Shown piece after piece: positions 33,334-42,253 of a stretch of DNA of 64,000 bases (positions within the stretch are counted from its first letter, which is position 1; every line of letters begins with the position of its first letter). The notes under the pieces were generated by a model that was not told the DNA's origin, made no database searches, and worked only from the letters and a program-made list of their open reading frames with translations. The position numbers and the translations under genes are program-made. The stretch lies in contig CAZHBB010000003.1 in the NCBI GenBank assembly GCA_964530185.1, positions 1 through 64,000 on the forward strand, given 5' to 3'. Source of the DNA: PWVB01 sp964530185. GTDB taxonomy: Bacteria > Chloroflexota > Anaerolineae > B4-G1 > SLSP01.

Positions 33334-33837
33334 ATGAAGACGATCGACGATCTCAAAGCTGCGTTCGCTGGTGAGTCACAGGCTAACCGCAAGTATCTGG
33401 CATGGGCCAGGCAGGCAGAGCGTGAGGGACACCCCGGTGTGGCCCGTCTCTTCCGGGCCGTGGCAGCGGCTGAGACCGTGCACGCGCATAATCACTTCCG
33501 TACGTTGGGTGAGATCAAGACCACCACCGAGAACCTCAGGGCCGCCATTGAGGGCGAGAACTACGAGGTCGTGACGATGTACCCTGATTTCTTAGCTGAC
33601 GCGCGGGAGGAAGGACACAAAAGGGCGGCCCGCTCGTTTGAATGGGCCTGGGAAGTGGAGAAGATCCACGAAAAACTCTACGCCGCGGCCTTGGAAAAGC
33701 TCTCCGAAGGAGAGGAACCAGAGGAGACCACGTATTGGGTCTGCGGCACCTGTGGACACACGTTTGTGGGCGATGAGCCACCCGAGCGTTGCCCCATCTG
33801 CGGTGCCAAGCGGACTGGCTATATGCGCATCGAGTGA
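33334..33837 (+). CDS. Rubrerythrin
   Basis: 167 residues. The diiron four-helix bundle has GESQANRKY, AAAETVHAHNH, AIEGENYEVV and EVEKIHEKLY, providing the Glu and His ligands. The C-terminal rubredoxin-like site is CGTCGHTFVG and CPICGA. It reduces hydrogen peroxide with electrons from rubredoxin or NAD(P)H-linked reductases and is typical of anaerobes and microaerophiles. A strong promoter and a downstream hairpin mark it as a monocistronic unit. Confidence 0.95.
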   Translation: MKTIDDLKAAFAGESQANRKYLAWARQAEREGHPGVARLFRAVAAAETVHAHNHFRTLGEIKTTTENLRAAIEGENYEVVTMYPDFLADAREEGHKRAARSFEWAWEVEKIHEKLYAAALEKLSEGEEPEETTYWVCGTCGHTFVGDEPPERCPICGAKRTGYMRIE

Positions 33838-33874
33838 CGGATACACGACCAAAGCACATATGGCGTGAATACCT

Positions 33875-33896
33875 CCGGGGCACCGGAGTGCCCCGG
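33875..33896 (+). terminator. Hairpin after rubrerythrin
   Basis: A perfect 8-bp stem (CCGGGGCA/TGCCCCGG) with a 6-nt loop, 38 nt after the stop. The T-tract is weak. The remaining bases up to 34092 contain no gene that I can support. Confidence 0.6.
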
Positions 33897-34092
33897 TTGG
33901 TGCTTCTCCTGATGAATGTGGAGAGCCTGCCACCAAAGCCAATACAACGTCTACAGTGCACGATCTCCCAGTCTGTCCTGCCACTTCGAAGGGTTAAGCC
34001 CAGCTCACACAGCTCATTGCAACGTTTACCAGGTAGGTTTCGTATTTAAGACATATCGAAACTGAACCATTACCAAGCAATCAGGAGGACCT

Positions 34093-34320
34093 ATGTCAGC
34101 GAATGAGAAACATCAAACGCCGTGGGTTCTGCTCCCATTCCTGACGGTTTGGAACCTGGCAACCTGGGCCCTGAGGATAGCTGGCCGTCTCGTCATCGCT
34201 CTCTCGGGTATCATCGCCATGGCCCTGGGCATCAGTCTTACTTTGACAGTCATTGGCGCAGTCGTAGGTGTCCCCTTGATCGTCTTTGGATTCCTCCTAA
34301 TGTTGCGCAGTATCTTCTAG
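34093..34320 (+). CDS. Small membrane protein of unknown function
   Basis: 75 residues with AGGAGGACCT before the ATG, an excellent ribosome site. After a short polar N-terminus there are two hydrophobic helices (about 12-30 and 35-70), the second glycine-rich (SLTLTVIGAVVGVPLIVFGF). It precedes the ABC transporter genes by 25 nt and could be part of that operon. I recognise no family. Confidence 0.65.
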   Translation: MSANEKHQTPWVLLPFLTVWNLATWALRIAGRLVIALSGIIAMALGISLTLTVIGAVVGVPLIVFGFLLMLRSIF

Positions 34321-34345
34321 TCGGTTCCCATCATCTCCAATCACC

Positions 34346-35320
34346 ATGGACGTGCAGCATATAGCCATCGAGATACAGGGACTGACGCGGCGCTTTGGGG
34401 AAACCCTCGCGGTTGATCACCTGGACCTAAATATCCTGGCCGGCGAAATCTTTGGCCTGCTGGGCCACAATGGCGCTGGCAAGACGACAACCGTGCGGTT
34501 ACTCAATGGGGTCTTGACACCTACTGCGGGCCATGTGCGAGTTTTGGGCCTCGATCCCATCACCCAAGGTACCATCCTGCGTGGGCAGACGGGGGTATTG
34601 ACCGAGACGGCAGCCGTTGACGAACGACTGACAGGCCGCGAGATCCTCACATGCTTTGCCAACCTCTATAGGCTGCCTAAGGACATGATTGAGCACCGTA
34701 TCGCTGACCTTCTTGACGAGTTTGGCCTGGCGGAATGTGCCGATGATCTCGCAGGCACCTACAGTAAAGGGATGCGACAACGACTGCTTCTGGCACGCAC
34801 CCTGCTCCACAGCCCACGTATCCTTTTCCTTGATGAACCAACCACAGGATTGGACCCTGCAGGACGTCGTGTCGTCCATGAACTCATTTTACAACAAAGC
34901 CATCACGACGATCGGACTGTCGTTCTCTGCACCCATGACCTAGTCGAAGCCCAACGGCTGTGTGACCGGGTCGCGGTTTTGGAGCACGGACGAATCGTGG
35001 CGGTGGGCTCTCCAGCAGCACTCGCCAAGCGACTCCAACAGGGTGTCTGCCTGCGCATTGAGTTGAGTGAGATCACATCGGCCATCCAAAAAGCAGTCGA
35101 GGACTTCAATGACACCCAAGAGGTCGACTGGGACAGAACACACTGCGTGTTGAGCTTGCGAGTGCCCGTCCGCGAGATGATTCCCCCACTGCTTACCGCC
35201 CTGGTAGAAGCAGGAGCTCAGATCTTCAGCGTGGTGCCTCAAGAACCCACGTTGGAGGATGTCTATTTCGCGCTCCATACAGAGATAAGACCCCACGCGA
35301 GCATCGGAGACGAACAATGA
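34346..35320 (+). CDS. ABC transporter ATP-binding protein (NatA/CcmA type)
   Basis: 324 residues. It has Walker A GHNGAGKTT (near residue 42), the signature YSKGMRQR, Walker B ILFLDEPTTGLDP and the switch His in CTHDLVEAQ. The C-terminal extension of about 90 residues is common in ABC-2 type drug, antibiotic or Na+ exporters. The stop overlaps the start of the permease gene as ATGA, so the two form a transporter. The substrate is unknown. Confidence 0.92.
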   Translation: MDVQHIAIEIQGLTRRFGETLAVDHLDLNILAGEIFGLLGHNGAGKTTTVRLLNGVLTPTAGHVRVLGLDPITQGTILRGQTGVLTETAAVDERLTGREILTCFANLYRLPKDMIEHRIADLLDEFGLAECADDLAGTYSKGMRQRLLLARTLLHSPRILFLDEPTTGLDPAGRRVVHELILQQSHHDDRTVVLCTHDLVEAQRLCDRVAVLEHGRIVAVGSPAALAKRLQQGVCLRIELSEITSAIQKAVEDFNDTQEVDWDRTHCVLSLRVPVREMIPPLLTALVEAGAQIFSVVPQEPTLEDVYFALHTEIRPHASIGDEQ

Positions 35321-36150
35321 AGCCCCTTCAGAAACCAGACTGGCGTTCTGTGTATGCCCTCATGGCCCGAGACCTGCTGGTCGTCCGGCGGAGCAAGAGC
35401 GTGATACTTCCCATCATCCTTGTCCCTCTGCTTCTCTTGGTCCTCTTACCCGCCGGCATCAGCATCGCCATGCCTATGATGGACACCGCAGATACATACC
35501 AGGACCTGAAGCAGCTTATGGCCATGATACCCCCAGAGATGCAAGCGGATTTTGCCTACGACACTCCCCAGCAGACTCTCCTGGCCTTGATCCTGGTTCA
35601 CATGTTCGCACCGCTTTTTCTGATCCTTCCCATGATGGTCGCCAGTACCATCGCCGCTGGCAGTTTTGCCGGCGAGAAGGAACGCAAGACCCTGGAGGCC
35701 CTCCTCTACACCCCCCTTTCCGATCTGGAACTGATCCTGGGGAAGCTCATGAGTGCATGGTTGCCAGCCCTCGGGGTGACTATGGGCGGCTTCCTATTGT
35801 ATAGCATTGTCGTCAATGTAGCCGGTTGGCCCACCATGGGCCGCGTGTTTTTCCCGAACGCTCTGTGGGTCGCTTTGGTGATATGGGTCGCGCCGGCAGC
35901 CGCCGGCCTAGGGCTGAGCGCCGTCGTCCTCATCTCATCAAAGGTGAGCACGTTCCAGGATGCTTACCAGCTCAGTGGGATGGTCGTCTTGCCAGTGGTT
36001 TTACTGATGCTAGGCCAGGTTGGGGGCGTCATCTATCTGAGCCTGCCATTCGTTTTGCTCATTGGCATGCTTCTATGGCTAATCGATGCGGGCCTGCTCT
36101 GGCTTGGTGTGCGCACGTTCCGGCGCACAGAGATCATTGCCCGCCTCTGA
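35317..36150 (+). CDS. ABC-2 type permease
   Basis: 277 residues with about six membrane helices. It has the ABC-2 pattern SFAGEKERKTLEALLYTPLSD after the second helix, the coupling segment typical of NatB/YhaP-like permeases. It partners the upstream ATPase through a coupled start. A hairpin (36160-36192) follows. The export substrate is not predictable. Confidence 0.88.
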   Translation: MKPLQKPDWRSVYALMARDLLVVRRSKSVILPIILVPLLLLVLLPAGISIAMPMMDTADTYQDLKQLMAMIPPEMQADFAYDTPQQTLLALILVHMFAPLFLILPMMVASTIAAGSFAGEKERKTLEALLYTPLSDLELILGKLMSAWLPALGVTMGGFLLYSIVVNVAGWPTMGRVFFPNALWVALVIWVAPAAAGLGLSAVVLISSKVSTFQDAYQLSGMVVLPVVLLMLGQVGGVIYLSLPFVLLIGMLLWLIDAGLLWLGVRTFRRTEIIARL

Positions 36151-36159
36151 CCCGCAGCA

Positions 36160-36192
36160 ACCCCAACTGGTTACAACCATTCCTGTTGGGGT
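36160..36192 (+). terminator. Candidate terminator after ABC transporter
   Basis: ACCCCAAC (36160-36167) pairs with GTTGGGGT (36185-36192), enclosing an inner TGGT-TACA-ACCA hairpin. The T-tract is poor. Confidence 0.5.
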
Positions 36193-36249
36193 GAGGCATA
36201 TGGGATAATGCCGAAAGATCTGTGAGTAGCAGCCGCCGCAGCCGTCTCA

Positions 36250-36278
36250 TTGGACTTCTGAGCGCCTTACGATAGAAT
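36250..36278 (+). promoter_or_regulatory. Promoter of the opine dehydrogenase-mutase operon
   Basis: TTGGAC (36250-36255), a 17-nt spacer and TAGAAT (36273-36278). The leader to the ATG at 36422 would be about 137 nt, long enough for an RNA control element, but I see no B12-box or other known riboswitch core in it. Confidence 0.6.
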
Positions 36279-36421
36279 TTAGTTAATTACTTCACCTACA
36301 TCCCTGACATCCATTGTCGTCGTAACCTCAGCCCATTGAGGGCAACCAGACTTCACAGGCAGCCCGACGCCGAAGCATGGCCGTGGCTCGCTTGCTGACC
36401 TTACGAGTAGGGAGGTACTGA

Positions 36422-37528
36422 ATGAAGTCTTCCACGATTCCGATTACAGTTATCGGCGCTGGCAACGGTGGCAAATCCATGGCCGCTGATCTGGCAGTGA
36501 GAGGATTTCGGGTCACCCTTTATAACCGAACGGCAGCCAACATCGAGGCGATCAAGCTCCGCGGTGGCATCGAGCTGATCGATGAAGAGGGACGGCGCCG
36601 GTTTGGGCCCTTGGCATGCGTCACGAGCAGCATGGAGGAAGCGTTGGCCGAGGCCTCCCTGGTGATGGTGGTCATCCCGGCCAGCGGACACCGCGATGTG
36701 GCCCGGTTGGCGGCGCCTCACCTCCATGATGACCAAATCATTGTCCTAAACCCTGGTCGCACCGGTGGGGCACTGGAGTTCTATGGCACCCTCATGCAGA
36801 TGGCGTGTCCTGCCCGTCCCATTGTCTGCGAGGCAGAGACTTTCCTTTTTGCCGCCCGCAGCACTGGTCCGGCGGAGGCCCACATCTTTCGCACCAAGTT
36901 CTCTGTACCAGTGGCCGCGATGCCCACGCGACGCACAGAAGAGGCCCTCTCTCTAATCCGCCAGGCCTACCCTCAGTTCATCCCAGCGCCCAGTGTGCTC
37001 CACACCAGCCTGAACAACATGGGAGCGATCTTCCACCCGGCACTGACGCTCCTAAACGCCGGATGGATCGAGAGTACGCGAGGCAACTTTGAATTTTACA
37101 TGGATGGTGTCACACCTTCGACTGCTCGCGTGCTAGAGGTGTTAGATCGCGAACGGGTCACGGTGGCGGCCGCCCTCGGCATCCGTGCACAGACAGCTCA
37201 AGAATGGCTGCGCCGTGCGTACAACGCTCAGGGGAGGACTCTCTACGACGCCATGCATGCCAACTCAGGATACGCAGGGATCAAAGCGCCGCCTATCCTG
37301 GATCATCGTTACATCTTTGAGGAGATACCCTGCAGTCTGATCCCCATCACTGAACTGGGCCACCAATACGGCGTCGATACCCCTACCATGCAGGCCATGA
37401 TCCATCTGGCCAATATCATCCACGGCAAGGACTACTGGCGTGAAGGCCGCACCCTGGACAGGCTGGGAGTGCGCGGCATGTCGGTGCAAGAACTACATCA
37501 GTATGTCGCCACTGGCGAACGTCCTTGA
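36422..37528 (+). CDS. NAD(P)-dependent octopine/nopaline dehydrogenase family protein
   Basis: 368 residues. The N-terminal Rossmann domain begins ITVIGAGNGGKSMAADLA with GxGxxG and continues to VTLYNR; the C-terminal domain (about 190-368) has the opine-dehydrogenase helical pattern (HTSLNNMGAIFHPALTLLNA, GYAGIKAPPILDHRY, and EEIPCSLIPITELGHQYGVDTP). Enzymes of this family reductively couple an amino acid to a 2-oxo acid or reverse that reaction. The ATG has GGGAGG upstream. The next gene, a B12-dependent mutase-like protein, starts 26 nt downstream, so the two likely act on the same small amino acid. Confidence 0.88.
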   Translation: MKSSTIPITVIGAGNGGKSMAADLAVRGFRVTLYNRTAANIEAIKLRGGIELIDEEGRRRFGPLACVTSSMEEALAEASLVMVVIPASGHRDVARLAAPHLHDDQIIVLNPGRTGGALEFYGTLMQMACPARPIVCEAETFLFAARSTGPAEAHIFRTKFSVPVAAMPTRRTEEALSLIRQAYPQFIPAPSVLHTSLNNMGAIFHPALTLLNAGWIESTRGNFEFYMDGVTPSTARVLEVLDRERVTVAAALGIRAQTAQEWLRRAYNAQGRTLYDAMHANSGYAGIKAPPILDHRYIFEEIPCSLIPITELGHQYGVDTPTMQAMIHLANIIHGKDYWREGRTLDRLGVRGMSVQELHQYVATGERP

Positions 37529-37554
37529 CCACTGTAGGGAAAGGAGATAAGTCC

Positions 37555-39195
37555 ATGCGGATCCTCGCAGGAGCTTTGGGAGACTGTGTCCACGTCGCTG
37601 GCGTCTTACACTTTCTCACTCTTGCCGAAGGTATGGGGCACGAGGTGCGCTTTACTGGCCCAGCCACAGATCCAGAGACCTGGGCAGAGCTTGCACGCGA
37701 ATTTCAGCCCGACCTCATTGGTGTCAGTTATCGTCTGACCCCCGAGACTGCTCGGCGGGCACTGCAGGAATTTTGGGAGGTGATGCGGGCGGCAGGCCTC
37801 AGCGACCGCACCTTCGTGTTTGGCGGCACCCCTCCGGTGGCTGCGGTTGCGCGTGAGCTCGGGTTCTTCGACGCCGTATTCGACGGCAGCGAGCCAGCCA
37901 CTACCATCATCCAGTATCTACAGCAAAAGCCAGGGAAAATGGAAACCCAGGCCACGCCGCCCCAAGACGTGATAAGTCGTATCCAATGGAAGGCTCCCTA
38001 CCCGCTATTACGCCACCACTACGGCATTCCGGCTGAGACGATCGAACCCACAGTAGAAGGCATCATGCGCATAGCCGAAGCCCAGGCCCTTGATGTGATT
38101 TCGTTGGGGGCCGATCAAGAAGCACAGGAGCATTTCTTCCGTCCAGACCTTCAGAATCCCCGTAGCAGAGGGGCTGGTGGTGTGCCCTTCCGCACCGAGG
38201 AGGATCTGCACCGCCTGTACCAAGCCAGCCGCCGTGGCAATTTTCCCCTGATGCGATCCTACTCGGGGACTGCTGACCTGCTCCGTTACGCTGACATGCT
38301 GGTTCGAACCATTCACAACGCCTGGTGTGCGACCTCACTCTTTTGGTTCAACGCCATGGATGGACGGGGACCGATGGATCTGGAGACCTCCATCCGTGAG
38401 CACCAGGCTCTGATGGCCTGGCACGGGGAGAGGGGCATCCCGGTGGAGGGCAATGAACCCTATCACTGGGCCATGCGTGACGCGCCTGACGTCATCTCAG
38501 TGGCCGTTTCCTATCTTTACGCACACAATGCCAAGCTGGCTGGCGTGCGGGACTATATCACGACCTACATGTTCGAAAGCCCTCCACAACTCTCGAACGC
38601 TATGGACCTGGCTAAAGCGTTGGCTCAGATCCGGGTCGCTGAGTCATTTGCTGATCAGGGATTCCGAGTTTGGCGCCAAACCCGCACCGGCCTGCTCAGC
38701 TATCCGGTGGACCAGGCAAAAGCCCGCGCGCATCTGGCTGAGTCGATTTACCTCCAGATGGCCCTTCACCCTTCGATTGTGCACGTCGTCGGTTACTGCG
38801 AGGCCGATCACGCAGCCACCGCCGATGAAGTGATCGAGTCCTCGGCCATGGCCCAACAGGTCATCGAGACAGCCCTCAGGGGACAGCCTGATCCCACCTG
38901 TGACCCCAAAGTCCAGGGACGGGCCGAGGAACTGGTGAGCGAGGCCATGACCCTCGTCGAGGCTATCCGACGCCTGGGTGAGGGAAAGAGCGAGGATCCC
39001 TTGAGTGACTCAGCCAACTTGGCACACGCAGTGCGCGTCGGGCTGCTGGATTGTCCCCAGCTCAAGGCCAATCCTTTCGCTCGAGGCGCAATCCGTACCC
39101 GAGCGATTGAAGGTGCTATCGTCGCGGTCGATGAATCGGGGCATCCCCTGTCCGAACGTGAGAGGATCCGCACCTTGGGACTCGGCCTGGCGTGA
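37555..39195 (+). CDS. B12-binding mutase-like protein (methylaspartate mutase E relative)
   Basis: 546 residues from the ATG at 37555 (AAAGGAGAT upstream). An N-terminal B12-binding domain (about 1-120) has the motif D10-C-V-H13-V-A-G16, that is DxxHxxG with one residue more than the canonical DxHxxG, then PDLIGVSYRLTPE. The rest resembles the TIM barrel of glutamate mutase GlmE-type proteins (PLMRSYSGTADLLRYADMLV, NAWCATSLFWFNAMDGRGPM, SNAMDLAKALAQIRVAESF). It is probably an adenosylcobalamin-dependent carbon-skeleton or amino mutase. It pairs with the upstream opine-type dehydrogenase. The substrate is unknown. Confidence 0.7.
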   Translation: MRILAGALGDCVHVAGVLHFLTLAEGMGHEVRFTGPATDPETWAELAREFQPDLIGVSYRLTPETARRALQEFWEVMRAAGLSDRTFVFGGTPPVAAVARELGFFDAVFDGSEPATTIIQYLQQKPGKMETQATPPQDVISRIQWKAPYPLLRHHYGIPAETIEPTVEGIMRIAEAQALDVISLGADQEAQEHFFRPDLQNPRSRGAGGVPFRTEEDLHRLYQASRRGNFPLMRSYSGTADLLRYADMLVRTIHNAWCATSLFWFNAMDGRGPMDLETSIREHQALMAWHGERGIPVEGNEPYHWAMRDAPDVISVAVSYLYAHNAKLAGVRDYITTYMFESPPQLSNAMDLAKALAQIRVAESFADQGFRVWRQTRTGLLSYPVDQAKARAHLAESIYLQMALHPSIVHVVGYCEADHAATADEVIESSAMAQQVIETALRGQPDPTCDPKVQGRAEELVSEAMTLVEAIRRLGEGKSEDPLSDSANLAHAVRVGLLDCPQLKANPFARGAIRTRAIEGAIVAVDESGHPLSERERIRTLGLGLA

Positions 39196-39250
39196 TGACA
39201 CGGGCAGATCATCCACAATCCCCGCCGGTGCGACGATCACGCCATACAAC

Positions 39251-39278
39251 AAAAAGGGACCCGTTTGTAACGGGTCCC
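39251..39278 (-). terminator. Terminator of clpB
   Basis: A perfect 10-bp stem (39256-39265 with 39269-39278) with a 3-nt loop. Five T residues follow on the minus strand, ideal for ending clpB transcription. Confidence 0.85.
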
Positions 39279-39295
39279 CTCGTGAGTTTCGGAGA

Positions 39296-41899
39296 TCAGA
39301 CGATGGCTTCTACCTCCGGCTCCAGAGCCTTGGAGAAGCTCAGACCCTCCTGACCTTCGGCATAGTCCACGTAGATCGTATCTCCTGGCCCAAACCGACC
39401 TTCCAACACGGCCAACGCCAGCGGATCCTGCAATTCACGCTGAAGCGCTCGCTTCAGCGGCCGCGCACCAAACACCGGATCATAGCCCTTGTCGGCCAGG
39501 TACACTTTGGCACCCTCTGAGAGCACGATATCCATCTGTTGCTGCTTCAGCAGCCTCCTCAGACGCTCCACCTGGATATCGACGATGGCCAACAGATCCT
39601 CCTTCGTCAGGCTGCTGAACAGGATAACCTCATCGATCCGGTTCAGGAACTCCGGCCTGAACGCACGATCAAGCTCCTGCATAACCTGACTGCGGGCAGC
39701 CTCCGGCCCCATCTCCTTGATCCAGCGGCTGCCGATGTTGCTGGTCATGATGATGATCGTGTTGGTGAAATTCACCGTTCGGCCATGTCCATCCGTCAGT
39801 CGGCCTTCATCTAACAACTGAAGTAACACATTGAAGACCTCGCTATGCGCCTTTTCAATCTCATCCAACAGAATGACGCTGTATGGACGACGGCGCACAG
39901 CCTCTGTAAGCTGACCACCTTCCTCATAGCCCACATATCCAGGCGGCGCGCCGATTAAGCGTGACACCGTATGGCGCTCCTGATACTCGCTCATGTCAAT
40001 GCGGACCATCGCCTCCTCAGTGTCGAAGAGGAATTCGGCCAACGCACGTGCAAGCTCCGTCTTCCCGACGCCGGTCGGCCCCAGGAACAGGAAGGTTCCG
40101 ATAGGTCGATTGGGGTCTTGTAACCCGGCGCGTGCCCGACGCACCGCATTGGAGACTGCCGCCACCGCCTCGTCCTGGCCGACCACCCGCTTGTGCAGTT
40201 CCTCCTCCATTCTCAGGAGCTTCTCACGCTCGCTCTCCATCAAGCGCGATACAGGGATGCCCGTCCAGCTAGAGACAACCCGCGCGATCTCCTCTGGCCC
40301 AACCTCGTAGTTGAGCAATGGATGGTCCCCCTGGACCCTGCGCAGGGCCTCTTCAGCTTTAGCGAACTCCTCCTGAAGCTCATGGGCACGCCCATAGCGC
40401 AGCCGCGCAGCCTCCTCGAAGTCCTGGGCCCGCTCAGCGCGCTCGATATCCTGCTGAAGTTGCTCCATCTCCTTCTGCAGGGCCTGGATTCTCTCAATGT
40501 GTTCCTTCTCCTGCATCCATTGCGCTGTCAAGGCCTGGCTTCTCTCGCGTAACTCGGCGAGTTCACGCTCGAGCTCCTGCAACCGTTTCCGGCTCGCTTC
40601 ATCCTTCTCCTTGCGCAACGCTGTCCGCTCGATCTCCAACCGCATCAGCCGCCGGTCGATCTCATCCAGTTCCGTCGGCTTGGAGTCAATTTCCAATCGC
40701 AACCGAGCCGCAGCCTCATCGATAAGATCAATTGCCTTGTCGGGCATGTTACGGTCTGTAATGTACCGCTCAGCCAGTGTGGCAGCCGCGACCAATGCTG
40801 CATCCTGGATGCGCACACCGTGATGTGTTTCGTAGCGCTCCTTCAAACCGCGCAGGATGCTGATCGTCTCTATCACGTCCGGCTCATCCACGAAGACGGG
40901 CTGGAAGCGCCGCTCCAAGGCCGCGTCCTTCTCGATGTACTGCCGGTACTCATCGAGGGTTGTTGCGCCGATGGTATGCAGTTCACCTCGCGCCAACATG
41001 GGCTTGAGGATGTTGCCGGCATCCATGGCACCCTCTGCACGCCCTGCTCCAACAACCGTGTGAAGCTCATCGATAAAGAGAATGATCTTTCCCTCCGATT
41101 GAGCTATGGCGTTGAGCACAGCCTTTAGGCGCTCCTCAAATTCACCACGGTACTTTGCCCCAGCGATGAGCGCTCCCATATCAAGCTGGAAGATCTCCTT
41201 ATCACGCAGACTCTGAGGGACGTCCCCGCGCACGATGCGTTGGGCCAGGCCCTCAACAATGGCTGTCTTACCTACCCCGGCATCTCCCACCAACACAGGA
41301 TTGTTCTTGGTTCGCCGGGAGAGAATCTGCATGACCCGTCGGATCTCCTCGTCTCGCCCGATGACCGGATCGAGCTTCCCCTGATGAGCCAACTGCGTCA
41401 GATTCCGTCCATATTTCTGCAGGGCATCATAGGTCGCTTCCGGCGTAGGTGTCGTCACGCGCTGAGACCCGCGAATGCCGCTCAAAGCACGTAACACACC
41501 CTCACGGTCAATCCCCTGTGCAGCGAGGAACCGCGCGATCTCTCCCGCGCTTGAATCGGCCATCGCCATCAGGACATGCTCTGTACTGACATACTCATCG
41601 CGCAATGACTGCGCCTCCCGTTCTGCCATCTGCAGAATACGCGAAACCGCTGGCGACACCCCGACCTGTCCGCCTCGCGCTTGTGGTTTGCGGTCGATCA
41701 TCTGCTCGAGATCGCTCCGCAAGCGTTGTGGGTCGGCTCCCAGCGCGAGTACAATGCGGGGCACGACACCATCAGTCTGCTCAAGCAATGCCAACAGCAG
41801 ATGCTCTGGGTCGATCTGCGGGTTACCCCGCTCCGTCGCCAACCCCTGAGCTCGTAGCAATGCCTGTTGTGTCTTCTCTGTATACCGATTAGGATCCAT
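39296..41899 (-). CDS. clpB: ATP-dependent chaperone ClpB
   Basis: 867 residues from the ATG at 41899 (GGAGGTG upstream; an earlier in-frame ATG at 41950 is not supported). The Clp N domain (about 1-145) is followed by NBD1 with Walker A GDAGVGKT (205-212), a coiled-coil M domain (about 400-530) rich in Glu/Arg/Leu, and NBD2 with Walker A GPTGVGKT (607-614). The family name follows from the M domain. As a hexamer it extracts proteins from aggregates with the DnaK system. A terminator follows, so it is probably monocistronic. The leader region (41900 on) has a small inverted repeat. Confidence 0.96.
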   Translation of the reverse strand: MDPNRYTEKTQQALLRAQGLATERGNPQIDPEHLLLALLEQTDGVVPRIVLALGADPQRLRSDLEQMIDRKPQARGGQVGVSPAVSRILQMAEREAQSLRDEYVSTEHVLMAMADSSAGEIARFLAAQGIDREGVLRALSGIRGSQRVTTPTPEATYDALQKYGRNLTQLAHQGKLDPVIGRDEEIRRVMQILSRRTKNNPVLVGDAGVGKTAIVEGLAQRIVRGDVPQSLRDKEIFQLDMGALIAGAKYRGEFEERLKAVLNAIAQSEGKIILFIDELHTVVGAGRAEGAMDAGNILKPMLARGELHTIGATTLDEYRQYIEKDAALERRFQPVFVDEPDVIETISILRGLKERYETHHGVRIQDAALVAAATLAERYITDRNMPDKAIDLIDEAAARLRLEIDSKPTELDEIDRRLMRLEIERTALRKEKDEASRKRLQELERELAELRERSQALTAQWMQEKEHIERIQALQKEMEQLQQDIERAERAQDFEEAARLRYGRAHELQEEFAKAEEALRRVQGDHPLLNYEVGPEEIARVVSSWTGIPVSRLMESEREKLLRMEEELHKRVVGQDEAVAAVSNAVRRARAGLQDPNRPIGTFLFLGPTGVGKTELARALAEFLFDTEEAMVRIDMSEYQERHTVSRLIGAPPGYVGYEEGGQLTEAVRRRPYSVILLDEIEKAHSEVFNVLLQLLDEGRLTDGHGRTVNFTNTIIIMTSNIGSRWIKEMGPEAARSQVMQELDRAFRPEFLNRIDEVILFSSLTKEDLLAIVDIQVERLRRLLKQQQMDIVLSEGAKVYLADKGYDPVFGARPLKRALQRELQDPLALAVLEGRFGPGDTIYVDYAEGQEGLSFSKALEPEVEAIV

Positions 41900-42159
41900 C
41901 CTACACCTCCAACTACCGCCAACGTGGTGTCCCATAAGATGACGCAACATGGCACCACATCAACGTTAGCCTTGTTCTTCTCCTACAGTTAGTAGCGGGG
42001 ATGAGACACGGAGAACTCCCTCTATCCATCCTGATAGAGCAAGATTCCGTACTTCTCCCTCGCCGTAACCATGGTACGGGTTCAACGTTAGAATAGGATA
42101 AACAAAGTATCAGAATCACATTGGAAGCCTATACTCAGCTTGCCAGCCCCAAAAGATCA
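41900..42159. other. Intergenic region between clpB and the GNAT-like gene
   Basis: No gene is supported in this stretch. It contains an inverted repeat CTCTATC-N6-GATAGAG (42020-42039) on the clpB leader side, and the nonamer CAACGTTAG occurs twice (41961-41969 and 42083-42091). I see no CIRCE or HAIR element for HrcA or HspR. These may be parts of a stress-control site. Confidence 0.4.
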
Positions 42160-42187
42160 TTGACACACTCAAAGGCAAGCCTATAAT
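42160..42187 (+). promoter_or_regulatory. Promoter of the GNAT-like gene
   Basis: Fully consensus TTGACA (42160-42165), a 16-nt spacer and TATAAT (42182-42187), with a leader of about 60 nt. Confidence 0.85.
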
Positions 42188-42253
42188 TGATCGCATTATT
42201 CTATCCCTGACCGCCACTCATCAGACGGTAGCAGGAGAGAGGGGAGAGTTCAA

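Noticed and set aside
36279..36421. Possible cobalamin riboswitch in the leader of the opine dehydrogenase-mutase operon
   Set aside because: No B12-box or other conserved riboswitch core was found by eye; only the leader length suggested it. A covariance-model search would decide.
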